64,000 nt of DNA, taken from contig CP053031.1 of assembly GCA_021496505.1 (NCBI GenBank), forward strand, positions 310,001 to 374,000, written 5' to 3'. Below the pieces are notes generated by a model. That model saw nothing but the letters and a program-made list of their open reading frames with translations. It did no database searches and was not told the DNA's origin. This document shows, in pieces, positions 7,410-16,082 of the stretch. Every line of letters starts with the position of its first letter. Position 1 is the first letter of the stretch. Origin of the DNA: Thermoleophilia bacterium SCSIO 60948 (GTDB lineage Bacteria > Actinomycetota > Thermoleophilia > Solirubrobacterales > 70-9). The position numbers were made by a program, and so were the translations under genes.

Positions 7410-8048
7410 TCAGGAGCCCGAGTCCTGTGAGGCCGAGTCCTCGGGCGGCGTCGTGGCCGAGTCGGGCGGGAGCGGCTCGACGATCGCGTCGGGCACGACG
7501 TCGGCCGGCGCCTCGCCTTGGATCTCGCGGACGATCGCCTGGTGCTGGGCCGAGCTCGAGACGATCTCGCCGAACGTGCGCACGAGGCTCGGGCTCTCGA
7601 CGTCGGGCGCGCCGTCGAGCAGCACCGTGATCAGCCGCGCCTCGAGCTCGATCGCGCGCCCGAGCAGGTCGTCGAGGCTCGGCGAGCCGCCGAGGTCGGA
7701 GGTCAGGTCGGACTCGTCGAGCGCCGTCGGCGTCTCGGGCGGCTCGTCGGCGCTGCCGAGCTCGAACGCGTTCTCGAGCGCCTCGGCCTGGGCATCGGAC
7801 TGGACACCGAGCCGGACGAGCGCGGTCGCGTCGGCTTTCGGCTGCTTCTGGTTCGAGGCCTCGGCGTAGACGACGGGGAGCGCGCGGGCTATCTCCGTCG
7901 CGTCGAAGAGCGCCTCGCTCGGGTCGAAGCCGGAGCTCTGCGCGAGCGCCGCCGCCGGGCGCGCGAGCGCGATCGCGCCGGCGCCGATCGCGGCTCCGCG
8001 CAGCGCGTCACGTCGCGAGATCGGGCTCGTCGGGCGGGTCTCAGCCAC
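7410..8048 (-). CDS. Tat-exported ferritin-like protein
   Basis: 212 residues from a GTG at 8048, which overlaps the stop of the upstream gene (GTGGCTGA). A twin-arginine signal is clear: S-R-R-D-A-L-R-G near residue 12, followed by an Ala/Gly-rich core and A-L-A-Q. The mature part is predicted mostly helical and acidic, with helix segments around A-R-A-L-P-V-V-Y-A-E-A and G-R-A-I-E-L-E-A-R-L that resemble ferritin-like four-helix proteins. The tail is Pro/Ser/Asp-rich. It is the second of two translationally coupled ferritin-like genes. Metal ligands are not certain, so function is open. Confidence 0.7.
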   Translation of the reverse strand: MAETRPTSPISRRDALRGAAIGAGAIALARPAAALAQSSGFDPSEALFDATEIARALPVVYAEASNQKQPKADATALVRLGVQSDAQAEALENAFELGSADEPPETPTALDESDLTSDLGGSPSLDDLLGRAIELEARLITVLLDGAPDVESPSLVRTFGEIVSSSAQHQAIVREIQGEAPADVVPDAIVEPLPPDSATTPPEDSASQDSGS

Positions 8049-8688
8049 CTTCGGCCTCCCCCGCGGAGTCCGAGGAGCCCGAGGACGCAGACGACTCAGG
8101 CCCGGCGCCGAGCGTCGAGCGCGACTCGGCCTCCGCGTACTCCTCCTCGCTCGGCTCGCCGAGCGGAGTCTCCTCGCCACCGGTCACGAACGCGAACTGG
8201 GCCTGCTCCTCGCCCAGCAGCCCGTTCAGCACCGCGAGCTGCTGCGCGTCGTTGGCCATCACGCCGATCACGGGGGCGCGGCGATCGGACGTCAGGTCCC
8301 CGGCGACGTCGCGATGCGTCGCGATCGCGTCGCTGAGCGCGGCCGCGGCCGCCTCTGGCCCGGACCCGTTGCCGGTGCCGCCGGACTCCTCGGACGAGGC
8401 CTCGCCACCGGCGTCGGCGATCAGGTCCTCGAGCGCACTGATGTGCTCCTCGACCTGACGGGTGAAGATCGACAGCTGCTCTGACTCCTGCGCACCGGCG
8501 CCCGACGAGCCGCCGTAGGCGGCCAGCACCGTGCGCTCGGCGGCGAGCGAGCGATCGAGCAGTTCGGCGTCGCGCGAGTCGGAGGCCTCCGGAGCCTGGA
8601 CGCCGCAGGCGCTCAGGACCACGGCGCCCGAACCGGCGGCGCCGGTCGCCAGCAGCTTGCGGCGCGTGAGCGGTGCGGGGGCGGCCAT
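8041..8688 (-). CDS. Tat lipoprotein, ferritin-like
   Basis: 215 residues from the ATG at 8688. The Tat motif R9-R10-K-L-L is followed by a lipobox L-S-A-C with lipidated Cys28. The mature protein shows four predicted helices with spaced Glu/His residues (A-E-R-T-V-L-A-A-Y; Q-V-E-E-H-I-S-A-L-E; A-T-H-R-D-V; L-G-E-E-Q-A-Q-F), the pattern of a ferritin-like fold. The tail is Ser/Glu/Gly-rich. It overlaps the next Tat ferritin-like gene by 8 bp, so both products probably act together at the cell surface. Confidence 0.75.
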   Translation of the reverse strand: MAAPAPLTRRKLLATGAAGSGAVVLSACGVQAPEASDSRDAELLDRSLAAERTVLAAYGGSSGAGAQESEQLSIFTRQVEEHISALEDLIADAGGEASSEESGGTGNGSGPEAAAAALSDAIATHRDVAGDLTSDRRAPVIGVMANDAQQLAVLNGLLGEEQAQFAFVTGGEETPLGEPSEEEYAEAESRSTLGAGPESSASSGSSDSAGEAEGG

Positions 8689-8754
8689 CGAGGCCGGGAC
8701 GATATTCGAACCCCGCCCCGCCGCCCGCCGCGACCCTGCCAAGCTGCGGCGTCG

Positions 8755-9450
8755 ATGGCCTTTCGAGCCGACACGGTCGATGCGGCCCTGGCCGAGGAGA
8801 TCCACGGCTGCAGCCGCTGCCCGCGGCTCGTCGAGTGGCGCGAGGCGTGCGCGGCCGACCCGCCGCGTCGCTACCGCGGCGAGCGCTACTTCGCGCGTCC
8901 GCTCGAGGGGTTCGGGGACCCGGAGGGCGGGATCGTCGTCGTCGGGCTCGCGCCGGCGGCGCACGGCGGCAACCGGACCGGGCGCGTCTTCACGGGCGAT
9001 CGCTCGGCCGACTGGCTGTTCGCGGCGATGCACCGCGCCGGGCTCGCCAACCAGGCCGAGTCGGTGAGCCGCGACGACGGCCTCGCGCTCGACGGCGTCT
9101 ACGTCTCGATGGTCGTGCGATGCGCGCCGCCGGCGAACAAGCCGACCCCCGAGGAGCGCGACAACTGTCTGCCCTACCTCGAGTCCGAGCTCGCGCTGTT
9201 GCCCGGCGCCCGCGTCCTGTTGGCGCTCGGCGCCTTCGCGTGGGACGGGATCCTGCGCGCGCTGCGGGCTCGCGGCGAGCAGATCCCGTGGCCGAAGCCG
9301 CGCTTCGGCCACGGCGCCGAGGTCGAGGTCGGCGCCCTCACCGTGCTCGGCTGCTTCCACGTCTCGCAACAGAACACGTTCACCGGGAAGCTGACGGAGC
9401 CCATGCTCGACGCGGTGTTCGCCCGCGCCCGCGAGCTCGCCGCGCCGTAA
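8755..9450 (+). CDS. Uracil-DNA glycosylase, family 5 (UDGb)
   Basis: 231 residues. Four cysteines placed for an iron-sulfur cluster (C19-x2-C22, C123, C138) mark the family 4/5 group. Motif A is G-L-A-P-A-A-H-G-G-N-R-T-G-R (residues 64-77), with Ala-His in place of the Asp/Glu-containing family 4 version, and the C-terminal motif is H-V-S-Q-Q-N (202-207). Family 5 enzymes excise uracil and other deaminated bases in base excision repair. It is divergent from the ferritin-like pair and only 12 bp before pgsA. Confidence 0.92.
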   Translation: MAFRADTVDAALAEEIHGCSRCPRLVEWREACAADPPRRYRGERYFARPLEGFGDPEGGIVVVGLAPAAHGGNRTGRVFTGDRSADWLFAAMHRAGLANQAESVSRDDGLALDGVYVSMVVRCAPPANKPTPEERDNCLPYLESELALLPGARVLLALGAFAWDGILRALRARGEQIPWPKPRFGHGAEVEVGALTVLGCFHVSQQNTFTGKLTEPMLDAVFARARELAAP

Positions 9451-9462
9451 CCTAGGCCGCCC

Positions 9463-10056
9463 GTGGTCCCGCTGAACCTGCCGAACATCCTGACGATCGG
9501 CCGGATCTTCCTGATCCCGGTGATCGTCGTCCTCATCCTCGGAGGCTGGGAGTGGGGAGACGAGGCCGGGGCGATCCTGTTCGCGCTCGCCGCGGCGACC
9601 GATGGCCTCGACGGCTACATCGCGCGCCGCAACCAGGACGTGACGACGTTCGGGAAGCTGATGGACCCGCTGGCCGACAAGCTGCTGATCGTCGCCGTCC
9701 TGATCGCGCTCGTCTCGCTCGACGAGGTCGCGGCCTGGGTGGCGATGATCATCATCGCCCGCGAGCTCGCGATCACCGGGCTTCGCTCGCTCGCCGCCGA
9801 GCAGGGGATCGTGATCGCCGCGAGCTGGATGGGCAAGGTCAAGACCTCGCTCCAGATCCTCGCGATCCTGCTGCTGATCTGGCTCGGCGGAGACGAGCTC
9901 TGGGTCGAGCTCGTCGTCTACGCCGCGGTCGCCGCGACCCTGATCTCGGGCGCCGACTACTTCTTCGACATGCGACGGGTGTTCGTGGTCGAGGACGAGG
10001 AGGGCGAGTCGGATCGCGTCGCGACCGGCTCGGCGGGCCCGGGCGGGACGATCTAG
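9463..10056 (+). CDS. pgsA: CDP-diacylglycerol--glycerol-3-phosphate 3-phosphatidyltransferase
   Basis: 197 residues from GTG, an integral membrane protein with about five helices. The CDP-alcohol phosphatidyltransferase signature is complete: D47-x2-D50-G-x2-A54-R55-x8-G64-x3-D68-x3-D72. The N-terminal L-P-N-I-L-T-I-G-R and size fit PgsA, which makes phosphatidylglycerol phosphate from CDP-diacylglycerol. Other CDP-alcohol transferases share the motif, but similarity to PgsA is strongest. It converges on folE2 with a 4-bp overlap. Confidence 0.9.
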   Translation: MVPLNLPNILTIGRIFLIPVIVVLILGGWEWGDEAGAILFALAAATDGLDGYIARRNQDVTTFGKLMDPLADKLLIVAVLIALVSLDEVAAWVAMIIIARELAITGLRSLAAEQGIVIAASWMGKVKTSLQILAILLLIWLGGDELWVELVVYAAVAATLISGADYFFDMRRVFVVEDEEGESDRVATGSAGPGGTI

Positions 10057-11099
10057 GAGGAGGGCGCCTCGAGCCACTCGCGCCGCGTCATGTGGCGCGG
10101 TGAGTGCTCCCCGGTCGCGAGCTCGAGCGCGACCTCGGAGAGGAGGCCGTAGCGCTCGGCGATGACCGAGTGGCGGTGGATCGTCTCGAGGTTCTCCTGG
10201 CGCGCCCAGACGAAGCCGGCACCGGCGAGCTCGGGGAAGTCCGAGGCGACCCGGCGGATCATCTCGCGGACGACGTCCTCGACGAAGCGCGGCTGCATGT
10301 GCGCCTTCTCGACGACGCTCGCCTCGTCGGAGCGCTTCATCAGCTCGTAGATCTCCGAACTCATCGACGCCTCGACGATCGAGAGGATCTCGCGCGCGTC
10401 GACGTCGAGCTCGGCGCCCTCGGGGACGCCGAGATCGATCCGGCCGATCCCGCGCTGGTTGTGGGTCGCGACCGGGACCGCGCGGAAGATCCGCTCGATC
10501 TCGTCAGTGTCGAAGCCGTCGTCGATCAGACGCTCGCGAGCTCTGGCCGACAGAAGCCCCTGCGCGCACGGGCACGCGGTCATGCCCTGCGCCTCGACGC
10601 CGGCCATCCGCCGCGTGCCGCGTTCGGAGGCGACCGCGGTCCCGAAGATCCGGTAGATCTCCTGGCTCTCGAGGCCGGAGGCCGGAGCCTGCATCCGCTC
10701 CGGGTAGCGCGCCGCGATCGTGACCTCGGCGCGGCGGCCGTCCTGTCGCTCGCGGATCCGTTCGGCGATGTGAGCGGCCAGAGTCTCGACGCGCAGCGAC
10801 TCACCGAGCACGACGGAGTCGATCGCCTCGTTGACGATCTCCTCGAAGCGCGACATGTGGACGCCCGCCTGCTGCGGTCGCAGGTCGACGAGGCACTCGA
10901 GCTCGGCGAAGAAGAGGTCGGGGCCCTGGCCGCCGCCGGGCCCCTCGATCTTGATGACCTTCTCGACTCCGGTGACGCCGACACGGCTCAGGCTGACCTG
11001 GGTCGCCGGCAGTCCCGCCTGGACGTCGGGCTCACCGCTCGAGTCGAGGGCGGTTACGCCGGTGGCTGCGGGGGCGTGATCTTCGGCGCGGCTCGTCAT
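10053..11099 (-). CDS. folE2: GTP cyclohydrolase FolE2 (type IB)
   Basis: 348 residues from the ATG at 11099, which has AGGGG upstream; the frame is open further but has no ribosome site. Hallmarks are G-V-H-M-S-R-F, G-M-T-A-C-P-C-A-Q with the metal-ligand cysteine, A-T-H-N-Q-R-G and the late E-K-A-H-M-Q-P-R-F. It converts GTP to 7,8-dihydroneopterin triphosphate, the first step of tetrahydrofolate synthesis, with relaxed metal needs compared with FolE1. No other folate gene is adjacent. Confidence 0.92.
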   Translation of the reverse strand: MTSRAEDHAPAATGVTALDSSGEPDVQAGLPATQVSLSRVGVTGVEKVIKIEGPGGGQGPDLFFAELECLVDLRPQQAGVHMSRFEEIVNEAIDSVVLGESLRVETLAAHIAERIRERQDGRRAEVTIAARYPERMQAPASGLESQEIYRIFGTAVASERGTRRMAGVEAQGMTACPCAQGLLSARARERLIDDGFDTDEIERIFRAVPVATHNQRGIGRIDLGVPEGAELDVDAREILSIVEASMSSEIYELMKRSDEASVVEKAHMQPRFVEDVVREMIRRVASDFPELAGAGFVWARQENLETIHRHSVIAERYGLLSEVALELATGEHSPRHMTRREWLEAPSS

Positions 11100-11158
11100 G
11101 CCCCTGCGAAAGCTAGTCCCCAACCGAAGCCGGACCGAACCCTTTGCCTCGTAAACGG

Positions 11159-11189
11159 TTGTGCGAAACGTTTGCAATTCTTCGCACAA
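11159..11189. promoter_or_regulatory. Inverted repeat upstream of the sigma factor gene
   Basis: Perfect 9-bp arms TTGTGCGAA and TTCGCACAA separated by 13 bp, in the 192-bp gap between the divergent folE2 and sigma factor genes. The region is AT-richer than its surroundings. It could be an operator or a transcribed hairpin; no T-run follows. A weak TATCAT at 11208-11213 might serve as a -10 element for the sigma gene. Confidence 0.5.
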
Positions 11190-11291
11190 ATCCGTTCTGC
11201 GTTTCTTTATCATCCGTGACGCTGGTCGCTGGAGCCCACTTCGACGGCCGGGGGGATAGCGACTCGAGCAAACTCAGCGGGAGGGCTGAGA

Positions 11292-12440
11292 ATGGAAGAA
11301 ACACTGGCAGTGGAGCCGGGCACGGAAGCCGGCACCGTGGAGGGATTGCCGGGGGGAGACGCAGTCAGCGCGCTGCTGGCGACGGGCCGCGAGCGCGGCC
11401 ACCTCACCTTCGACGAGGTCTCGAAGGCGCTCGAGGAGGTCGAACTCGACAAGGACCAGGTGCGATCGCTGCACGCGTACCTGGTCGAGCATGGGGTCGA
11501 GGTCGTGGCCGACCGGGTGCCGGTCGCCGAACGCGGCTCGGGCAAGCCGTCGAAGAGCGCGGTTGCGGTGGTCGCTCAGCCGCCGCCCGCGAGCGGCGAC
11601 ATCGACCTGACGGTCGAGCCGACGCTCGACTCGTTGCGGCTCTACCTGAGCGCGATCGGCCGCGTCGAGTTGCTGACCGCGGCGCAGGAGATAGCGCTCG
11701 CGAAACGCATCGAGCGCGGCGACATGGGCGCCAAACAGCACATGGTCGAGGCCAATCTGCGGCTGGTCGTGTCGATCGCCAAGGGCTACCTCGGGCGCGG
11801 GCTGTCGCTGCTCGACCTGATCCAGGAGGGCTCTCTGGGGCTGATCCGCGCGGTCGAGAAGTTCGACTATCGGCGCGGATTCAAGTTCTCGACCTACGCC
11901 ACGTGGTGGATCCGCCAGGCGGTGACCCGGGCGATCGCCGACAAGGCGCGGACGATCCGGATCCCCGTCCACATGGTCGACAAGGTCAATCGCGTCGCGC
12001 AGGTCGAACGCCAGCTCGTCCAGAACCTCGGCCGTGAGCCGACGCCCGTCGAGATCGCGGGCGAGCTCGATTTCACGCCGTCGCAGGTGCGGGAGATCCA
12101 GCGGATCGCTCAGACGCCGGTGTCGCTCGACAAGCCGGTCGGCGAGGGCGACGACTCGTTGCTCGCCGACTTCGTCGCCGACGACTCGGTCGAGCCGTTC
12201 GACACCGCCAACGAGAAGCTCCAGCGCGACGACGTCCGCAGCGCGCTCGAATCGCTGCCGCCGCGCGAGCGTCAGGTGATCGAGCTCCGCTACGGACTCG
12301 CCGGCGGCGAGCCGCTGACGCTGGAGGAGGTCGGCAGGAGCTTCGGCGTCACCCGCGAGCGCATCCGTCAGATCGAGAACAGCACGCTCAAGAAGCTGAA
12401 GTACCTCCCCGAGGCGCAACGGCTCCGCGAGATCGCCTAG
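11292..12440 (+). CDS. RNA polymerase sigma-70 factor (RpoD/SigA type)
   Basis: 382 residues. An N-terminal region-1.1-like segment (about 28-70, D-E-V-S-K-A-L-E-E) precedes region 1.2 ([12 protein letters not shown]), region 2 with [20 protein letters not shown], region 3 with P-V-H-M and region 4 with [17 protein letters not shown]. All core-binding and -10/-35 reading regions are present, so it is a primary or closely related group 2 factor. Group membership cannot be settled without the rest of the genome. It is followed by a strong bidirectional terminator. Confidence 0.95.
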   Translation: MEETLAVEPGTEAGTVEGLPGGDAVSALLATGRERGHLTFDEVSKALEEVELDKDQVRSLHAYLVEHGVEVVADRVPVAERGSGKPSKSAVAVVAQPPPASGDIDLTVEPTLDSLRLYLSAIGRVELLTAAQEIALAKRIERGDMGAKQHMVEANLRLVVSIAKGYLGRGLSLLDLIQEGSLGLIRAVEKFDYRRGFKFSTYATWWIRQAVTRAIADKARTIRIPVHMVDKVNRVAQVERQLVQNLGREPTPVEIAGELDFTPSQVREIQRIAQTPVSLDKPVGEGDDSLLADFVADDSVEPFDTANEKLQRDDVRSALESLPPRERQVIELRYGLAGGEPLTLEEVGRSFGVTRERIRQIENSTLKKLKYLPEAQRLREIA

Positions 12441-12469
12441 CGCTCGCGGGAGGTCGAGCGAGACCCCCA

Positions 12470-12512
12470 ACAACGCAAAGCGCCGGCGGGGAGGCCGCCG
12501 GCGCTTCGTTGT
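12470..12512. terminator. Bidirectional terminator between sigma factor and csbD-like gene
   Basis: Perfect 12-bp stem (12478-12489 with 12495-12506, Cys-loop-free GGAGG loop) extended by outer ACAACG/CGTTGT arms after a 2-nt bulge. It lies between convergent genes and has AT-containing flanks on both sides, as expected for termination in both directions. Confidence 0.8.
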
Positions 12513-12539
12513 CACGTGTGCGTGTGGGTGGGCTGACCG

Positions 12540-12707
12540 CTACTTGCGGCCCAGTGCGCCCTTGGCCTTGTCGGCGACGCTGTCGGCGGCGTCCTTGGCC
12601 TTGCCGGTCGCCTTGTCGACCTTGCCCTCGCGCTTGAGGTCCTTGTCGCCGGTCAGGGCTCCACCGGCTTCCTTGATGCGACCCTTCGCTTCGTCCTTCT
12701 CAGCCAT
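12540..12707 (-). CDS. CsbD-family small stress protein
   Basis: 55 residues, ATG at 12707 with AAGGAG upstream, TAG at 12540. The sequence is Lys/Asp/Ala-rich and matches the CsbD pattern: M-A-E-K-D-E-A-K-G-R-I-K-E-A-G-G-A-L, then G-K-x-D-K-A-x-G-K-A-K and repeated A-D-K-A-K. CsbD-like proteins are small, hydrophilic, general-stress induced and of unclear biochemical role. It is a single-gene unit convergent with the sigma factor gene. Confidence 0.88.
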   Translation of the reverse strand: MAEKDEAKGRIKEAGGALTGDKDLKREGKVDKATGKAKDAADSVADKAKGALGRK

Positions 12708-12767
12708 TTTCGAGCTCCTTCTTTCCTGGGAGAGACCCGGATGCTGTCCCGGGGATATGTGCCGGCC

Positions 12768-14759
12768 TCAGAGCCGGCGTGGAATCTGTATCCGGCGTAG
12801 AAGAGCGCTAAACGACGCGCCCGCACGGGTCCGCGGAAGTCGGACACCGCCGCCGCGTACCGTGTCGCGGCCGACCGAATCGCTCGCCCGGGACCCCGAT
12901 CCGGGACGCCCGGCGGTGCTGCGGCCGACCCGGTCGGACCCCCACGCGAGCAGGATCAGGAGCGAGAGCGTGATGAACAGGACGACGAGCGGCGCGACGA
13001 CCTTGAGCCAGGTGGCGACCCCCGCCTTCTGCTCGCGCTGGAGCAGCTCGATGTCGGGCTGGAGGTTCCGGGTAACGGTCTGACCCGGCGCGGGCGCCGG
13101 AACCTCTTCGGCCGGGATCGCGGGATCCTCGGGCAGGAACACGGGGGCCGCGATCAGCGAGTCGCCGTTGTGGATCCTCAGCATCGTCTTCCAGGTGCCG
13201 TCGATCGGAACGGGCTGGGGCGTGCGGTAGACGCCGGGCTCACCGGGGACCGCGGTCAGGTCCTCGACCTCGAGACCGCCGCCCTGCCAGGCGGTGGAGG
13301 TGACCCAGAGCGCCTCGTCGGCGACGGCGGCCGGGTCGAAGCGGACCTCGACGTCGGCGACCTGGCCGGTCGCGCCCTGTGTGGGTTCGGACAGGCGCAT
13401 CTCGGCCGTGACGCCGGTGAGGTCGTCGGTCCGCAGGCCGAACGCCGTGCCGACCATGACGAGGCCGAGCGAGCCGACGGCGAGCGCTGTCGCGAGACGG
13501 CGGCCGGGCATCTCGCCCGACAGCGCGCCGGCGAGCATCGCGCCGGTGACGCCGCCCGCCACGCCTGCCACGGTTGCGAGCGCGACGCCGGGGCCGATCA
13601 GGTCCGGGGTCCAGGCGATCGGCATCGCGAACTGACTCCACGCGTACTCGGCGGCGAAGCCGATCGTGCCGATCGCGAGGCCGCCGAGCGCGCCAAGCGT
13701 CAGCGCGGGGACGTTTCCGCGCAGTCGCATGAAGCCGAAGGCGATCGCCTCGACGAGGACCGCCTCGGCGAGGTAGAGCGGCAGGTGCGGGTCGGTCTGG
13801 CCGAAGACCGGGCCGACGAGCAGTGTCACCGTGCCGCGGATCGCGATGAAGAAGCCGGCGGCTGCGAGGGCGCCGCCCGGACCGATCCACAGGCGGGCGC
13901 AGACGAGCGCCATCGAGGCGGCGAGCGCGAGCATCATCGGCTCGAGCTCCAGCGCGAACTGCGGCACGCCGAAATCGAACTCGGCCTGGAAGGTCGAGAG
14001 GCCGATCAGAAGCGCGCCCATCAGACCGACGCGACGCGCCAGCACGAGGCGGGCGGTGATCCGCTGCTCGCGCGGTGCGGGGGCGGGGCGCTCGCCGGAG
14101 GCGATCTGCGCGTCGCGGTGGCGCACGCCCTCTACGACGAGGTTCGCCATGCCGATGACGGTCATCGTGGCGCCGCCGATCAGCATCAGATGGGTCGGGC
14201 CCCAGAGCGTGACGTCCTGGCCGAAGAGGCGGTGCCAGACGTCGTCGAGCGGGAACCCGATCAGCGCGAAGGCGCCACAGGCGGTGAGCATGATCCCGCC
14301 GACCGGCGCGTGCCAGTCTCGAGTCAGCCGGATGGCCGAGGGCCCGGGACGCTCGGTCGGCATGTAGACGGCGAGCATGCCGGCGGCGAGGACGCCGAAG
14401 AGGCCGGCGAGGATGAGGTAGTGGGCCGGATTGGCGAGCGGGCCCTCGTCGCGGCCGACGTCGATGTGCAGGGAGATGTCCCAGTACATGCCGAGCAGCG
14501 CGACGATCAGGGAGATCCCGGCCAGCCCGGTGGGAAGCGCAGCCCACGAGGGCAGGCCGGTCGCCTGCGAGGCACGCGCGCCGAGCGAGTGGAGGATGCG
14601 CCCGTGTCCGGCGCGGTGGCGCATGCAGACCCACGCGAGGACGCCGAAGATCAGCGAGGCCGCGACGGTGGCGATGACGATCTGGTCGATCGCCGCGCCG
14701 CCGGCCGGCTGGGTCTGGGCGAGGACGGTCGGGACGGAAAGCGCTCCTAAAGCTGCCAT
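12768..14759 (-). CDS. Large polytopic membrane protein with C-terminal exported domain (unidentified)
   Basis: 663 residues. About 11-12 hydrophobic helices fill residues 20-440, followed by a probable extracytoplasmic beta-type domain (about 445-560) and one last TM helix (about 590-612) with a basic cytosolic tail. Polar residues are buried in or next to helices: W-D-I-S-L-H-I-D-V-G-R-D and H-Y-L-I-L-A-G near 95-120, and D-D-V-W-H-R-L-F-G-Q-D, P-T-H-L-M near 180-205. These His/Asp clusters could bind metal or carry protons. I know no family name for it. It is divergent from a MerR regulator 95 bp away, which may control it. Confidence 0.7.
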   Translation of the reverse strand: MAALGALSVPTVLAQTQPAGGAAIDQIVIATVAASLIFGVLAWVCMRHRAGHGRILHSLGARASQATGLPSWAALPTGLAGISLIVALLGMYWDISLHIDVGRDEGPLANPAHYLILAGLFGVLAAGMLAVYMPTERPGPSAIRLTRDWHAPVGGIMLTACGAFALIGFPLDDVWHRLFGQDVTLWGPTHLMLIGGATMTVIGMANLVVEGVRHRDAQIASGERPAPAPREQRITARLVLARRVGLMGALLIGLSTFQAEFDFGVPQFALELEPMMLALAASMALVCARLWIGPGGALAAAGFFIAIRGTVTLLVGPVFGQTDPHLPLYLAEAVLVEAIAFGFMRLRGNVPALTLGALGGLAIGTIGFAAEYAWSQFAMPIAWTPDLIGPGVALATVAGVAGGVTGAMLAGALSGEMPGRRLATALAVGSLGLVMVGTAFGLRTDDLTGVTAEMRLSEPTQGATGQVADVEVRFDPAAVADEALWVTSTAWQGGGLEVEDLTAVPGEPGVYRTPQPVPIDGTWKTMLRIHNGDSLIAAPVFLPEDPAIPAEEVPAPAPGQTVTRNLQPDIELLQREQKAGVATWLKVVAPLVVLFITLSLLILLAWGSDRVGRSTAGRPGSGSRASDSVGRDTVRGGGVRLPRTRAGASFSALLRRIQIPRRL

Positions 14760-14854
14760 GGGGCGATGTTACATCAAAACATGACACATAGATCCGTAGC
14801 ATCCATCACGCAAGCGGGATGCGAGGATGGAAGCGTGAGGAAGGCGAAGCGCGG

Positions 14855-15679
14855 GTGAGTAGGGAGCCGAAGGCTGAGTCGATGACGATCGACGAACTCG
14901 CGCGCCGGACCGGAATGACGGTCCGAAACATCCGCGCCCACCAGTCCCGCGGACTGTTGCCGCCGCCCGAGGTCAAGGGGCGGACCGGCTACTACGGAGA
15001 GGACCACGCGGCGCGGATCGAGCTGATCCAGGAGCTCCAGGGCGACGGGTTCAACCTCGAGTCGATCCGCCGGATCCTCGAGGGCGCGCACCCCGGGACT
15101 GAGCTGCTCGACTTCACGCGGGCGATCCGGGCGCCGTTCGAGGAGGACGAGGAGCCGGAGATCATGCCGCTCGCCGAGCTGATCGAGCGCTGGGAGCTCA
15201 AGCCGGACCCGAAGCTGATCACGGCGGCCGAGGACGTCGGCCTGCTGCGGATCCTCGACGCTGAGCGGACCGAGGTCCTGAGCCCGCGGCTGTTCCGGGC
15301 CGCCGACGAGCTGGCGCGGCTGGGTGTGCCACCGACGGTCGCCATCGCGCTCGCGAAGGACACGCAGAAGCATTCGCGCGCGGTCGCCCGCAGCTTCACC
15401 AGGTTGTTCCTCGAGCACGTCTGGGAGCCGTTCGACGAAGCGGGCCGGCCGGAGGAGCGCTGGGCGGAGATCCGCGAGTCGATCGATCGCCTGCGCCCGA
15501 TCGCCTCCGAGGCGCTGCTCGCGATCTTCCAGCCGGCGATGACCGAGACGGTCGAGGAGGCCTTCGGACGCGAGTTCGGGGCCAGGGGACGCTCACGGGA
15601 TGGCTCTTCGGGCGACTACGGAACCTCGCACTCCTCGAAGTCACGCAAGTCCTCGAAGCGCTCGAGCCGCAAGCGCTGA
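14855..15679 (+). CDS. MerR-family transcriptional regulator
   Basis: 274 residues from the GTG at 14855, chosen for GAGGAAGG ten bases before; ATG starts at 14819 and 14882 are alternatives. The MerR helix-turn-helix and wing are clear: M-T-I-D-E-L-A-R-R-T-G-M-T-V-R-N-I-R, then S-R-G-L-L-P-P-P and G-Y-Y-G. The conserved E-L-I-Q-E-L-Q-x-D-G-F-x-L-x-x-I follows. The C-terminal part is a long helical domain with no metal-binding cysteines, ending in a Ser/Lys/Arg tail. It probably regulates itself and the divergent membrane protein. Confidence 0.85.
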   Translation: MSREPKAESMTIDELARRTGMTVRNIRAHQSRGLLPPPEVKGRTGYYGEDHAARIELIQELQGDGFNLESIRRILEGAHPGTELLDFTRAIRAPFEEDEEPEIMPLAELIERWELKPDPKLITAAEDVGLLRILDAERTEVLSPRLFRAADELARLGVPPTVAIALAKDTQKHSRAVARSFTRLFLEHVWEPFDEAGRPEERWAEIRESIDRLRPIASEALLAIFQPAMTETVEEAFGREFGARGRSRDGSSGDYGTSHSSKSRKSSKRSSRKR

Positions 15680-15734
15680 GCGGCGCCGCGGCGCCGATTC
15701 GGCCGGGCTCGCGCGGTCGCGCCGGGGGGCCGGC

Positions 15735-16073
15735 TCAGTCGCCTCGGACGTAGGGGTTGTAATCCGGGTCCGTGCCGGCGCGCTGGTCGGGCTCGTAGGG
15801 GGAAGCTGCACGATCATCGGCATCGATCGGCTCGGTCCACGGCGCCGCGGCGCCGCCGGCCTCGTCGACGGCGCCATCGGACCCCCGCTCGACGGTCCCA
15901 CCGAGCCTGCCGGTCATGAACATCGCCCCGAAGATGATGTCGCAGCCTCCGACCGCGATCAGCGACGCCCAGATCGGATCGACCGCGGTCCCCAGCGCGA
16001 GCCCGGCGATCAGGAAAGCCGCGCCGGCGGCGATCAGGACGGCTCCAACGAGTCGCTGGGAGGAGGTGGGCAT
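15735..16073 (-). CDS. Small two-helix membrane protein (hypothetical)
   Basis: 112 residues. Two adjacent hydrophobic helices (about 8-28 and 33-55) are followed by an acidic, Pro/Ala-rich cytosolic or exported tail ending in D-P-D-Y-N-P-Y-V-R. It has G/C-ending codons and does not overlap the neighbours, which supports a real gene. It is convergent with the MerR gene; a perfect GGCGCC-GC-GGCGCC palindrome at 15682-15695 between them may terminate transcription. I do not recognise a family. Confidence 0.6.
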   Translation of the reverse strand: MPTSSQRLVGAVLIAAGAAFLIAGLALGTAVDPIWASLIAVGGCDIIFGAMFMTGRLGGTVERGSDGAVDEAGGAAAPWTEPIDADDRAASPYEPDQRAGTDPDYNPYVRGD

Positions 16074-16082
16074 GGCGGCAGG

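Noticed and set aside
8689-10077. Long N-terminal extension of the ferritin-like lipoprotein frame
   Set aside because: It runs antisense over the glycosylase and pgsA; the Tat signal starts at 8688.
13170-14750. 526-codon open frame on the plus strand
   Set aside because: Antisense to the membrane protein; Asp/Arg/Gly-rich without domains, a by-product of high GC.
15682-15860. GGCGCCGCGGCGCC palindrome occurring at 15682-15695 and again near 15841-15854
   Set aside because: The second lies in coding sequence for Ala/Pro; in DNA this GC-rich the repeat is likely chance, although the first may help termination.
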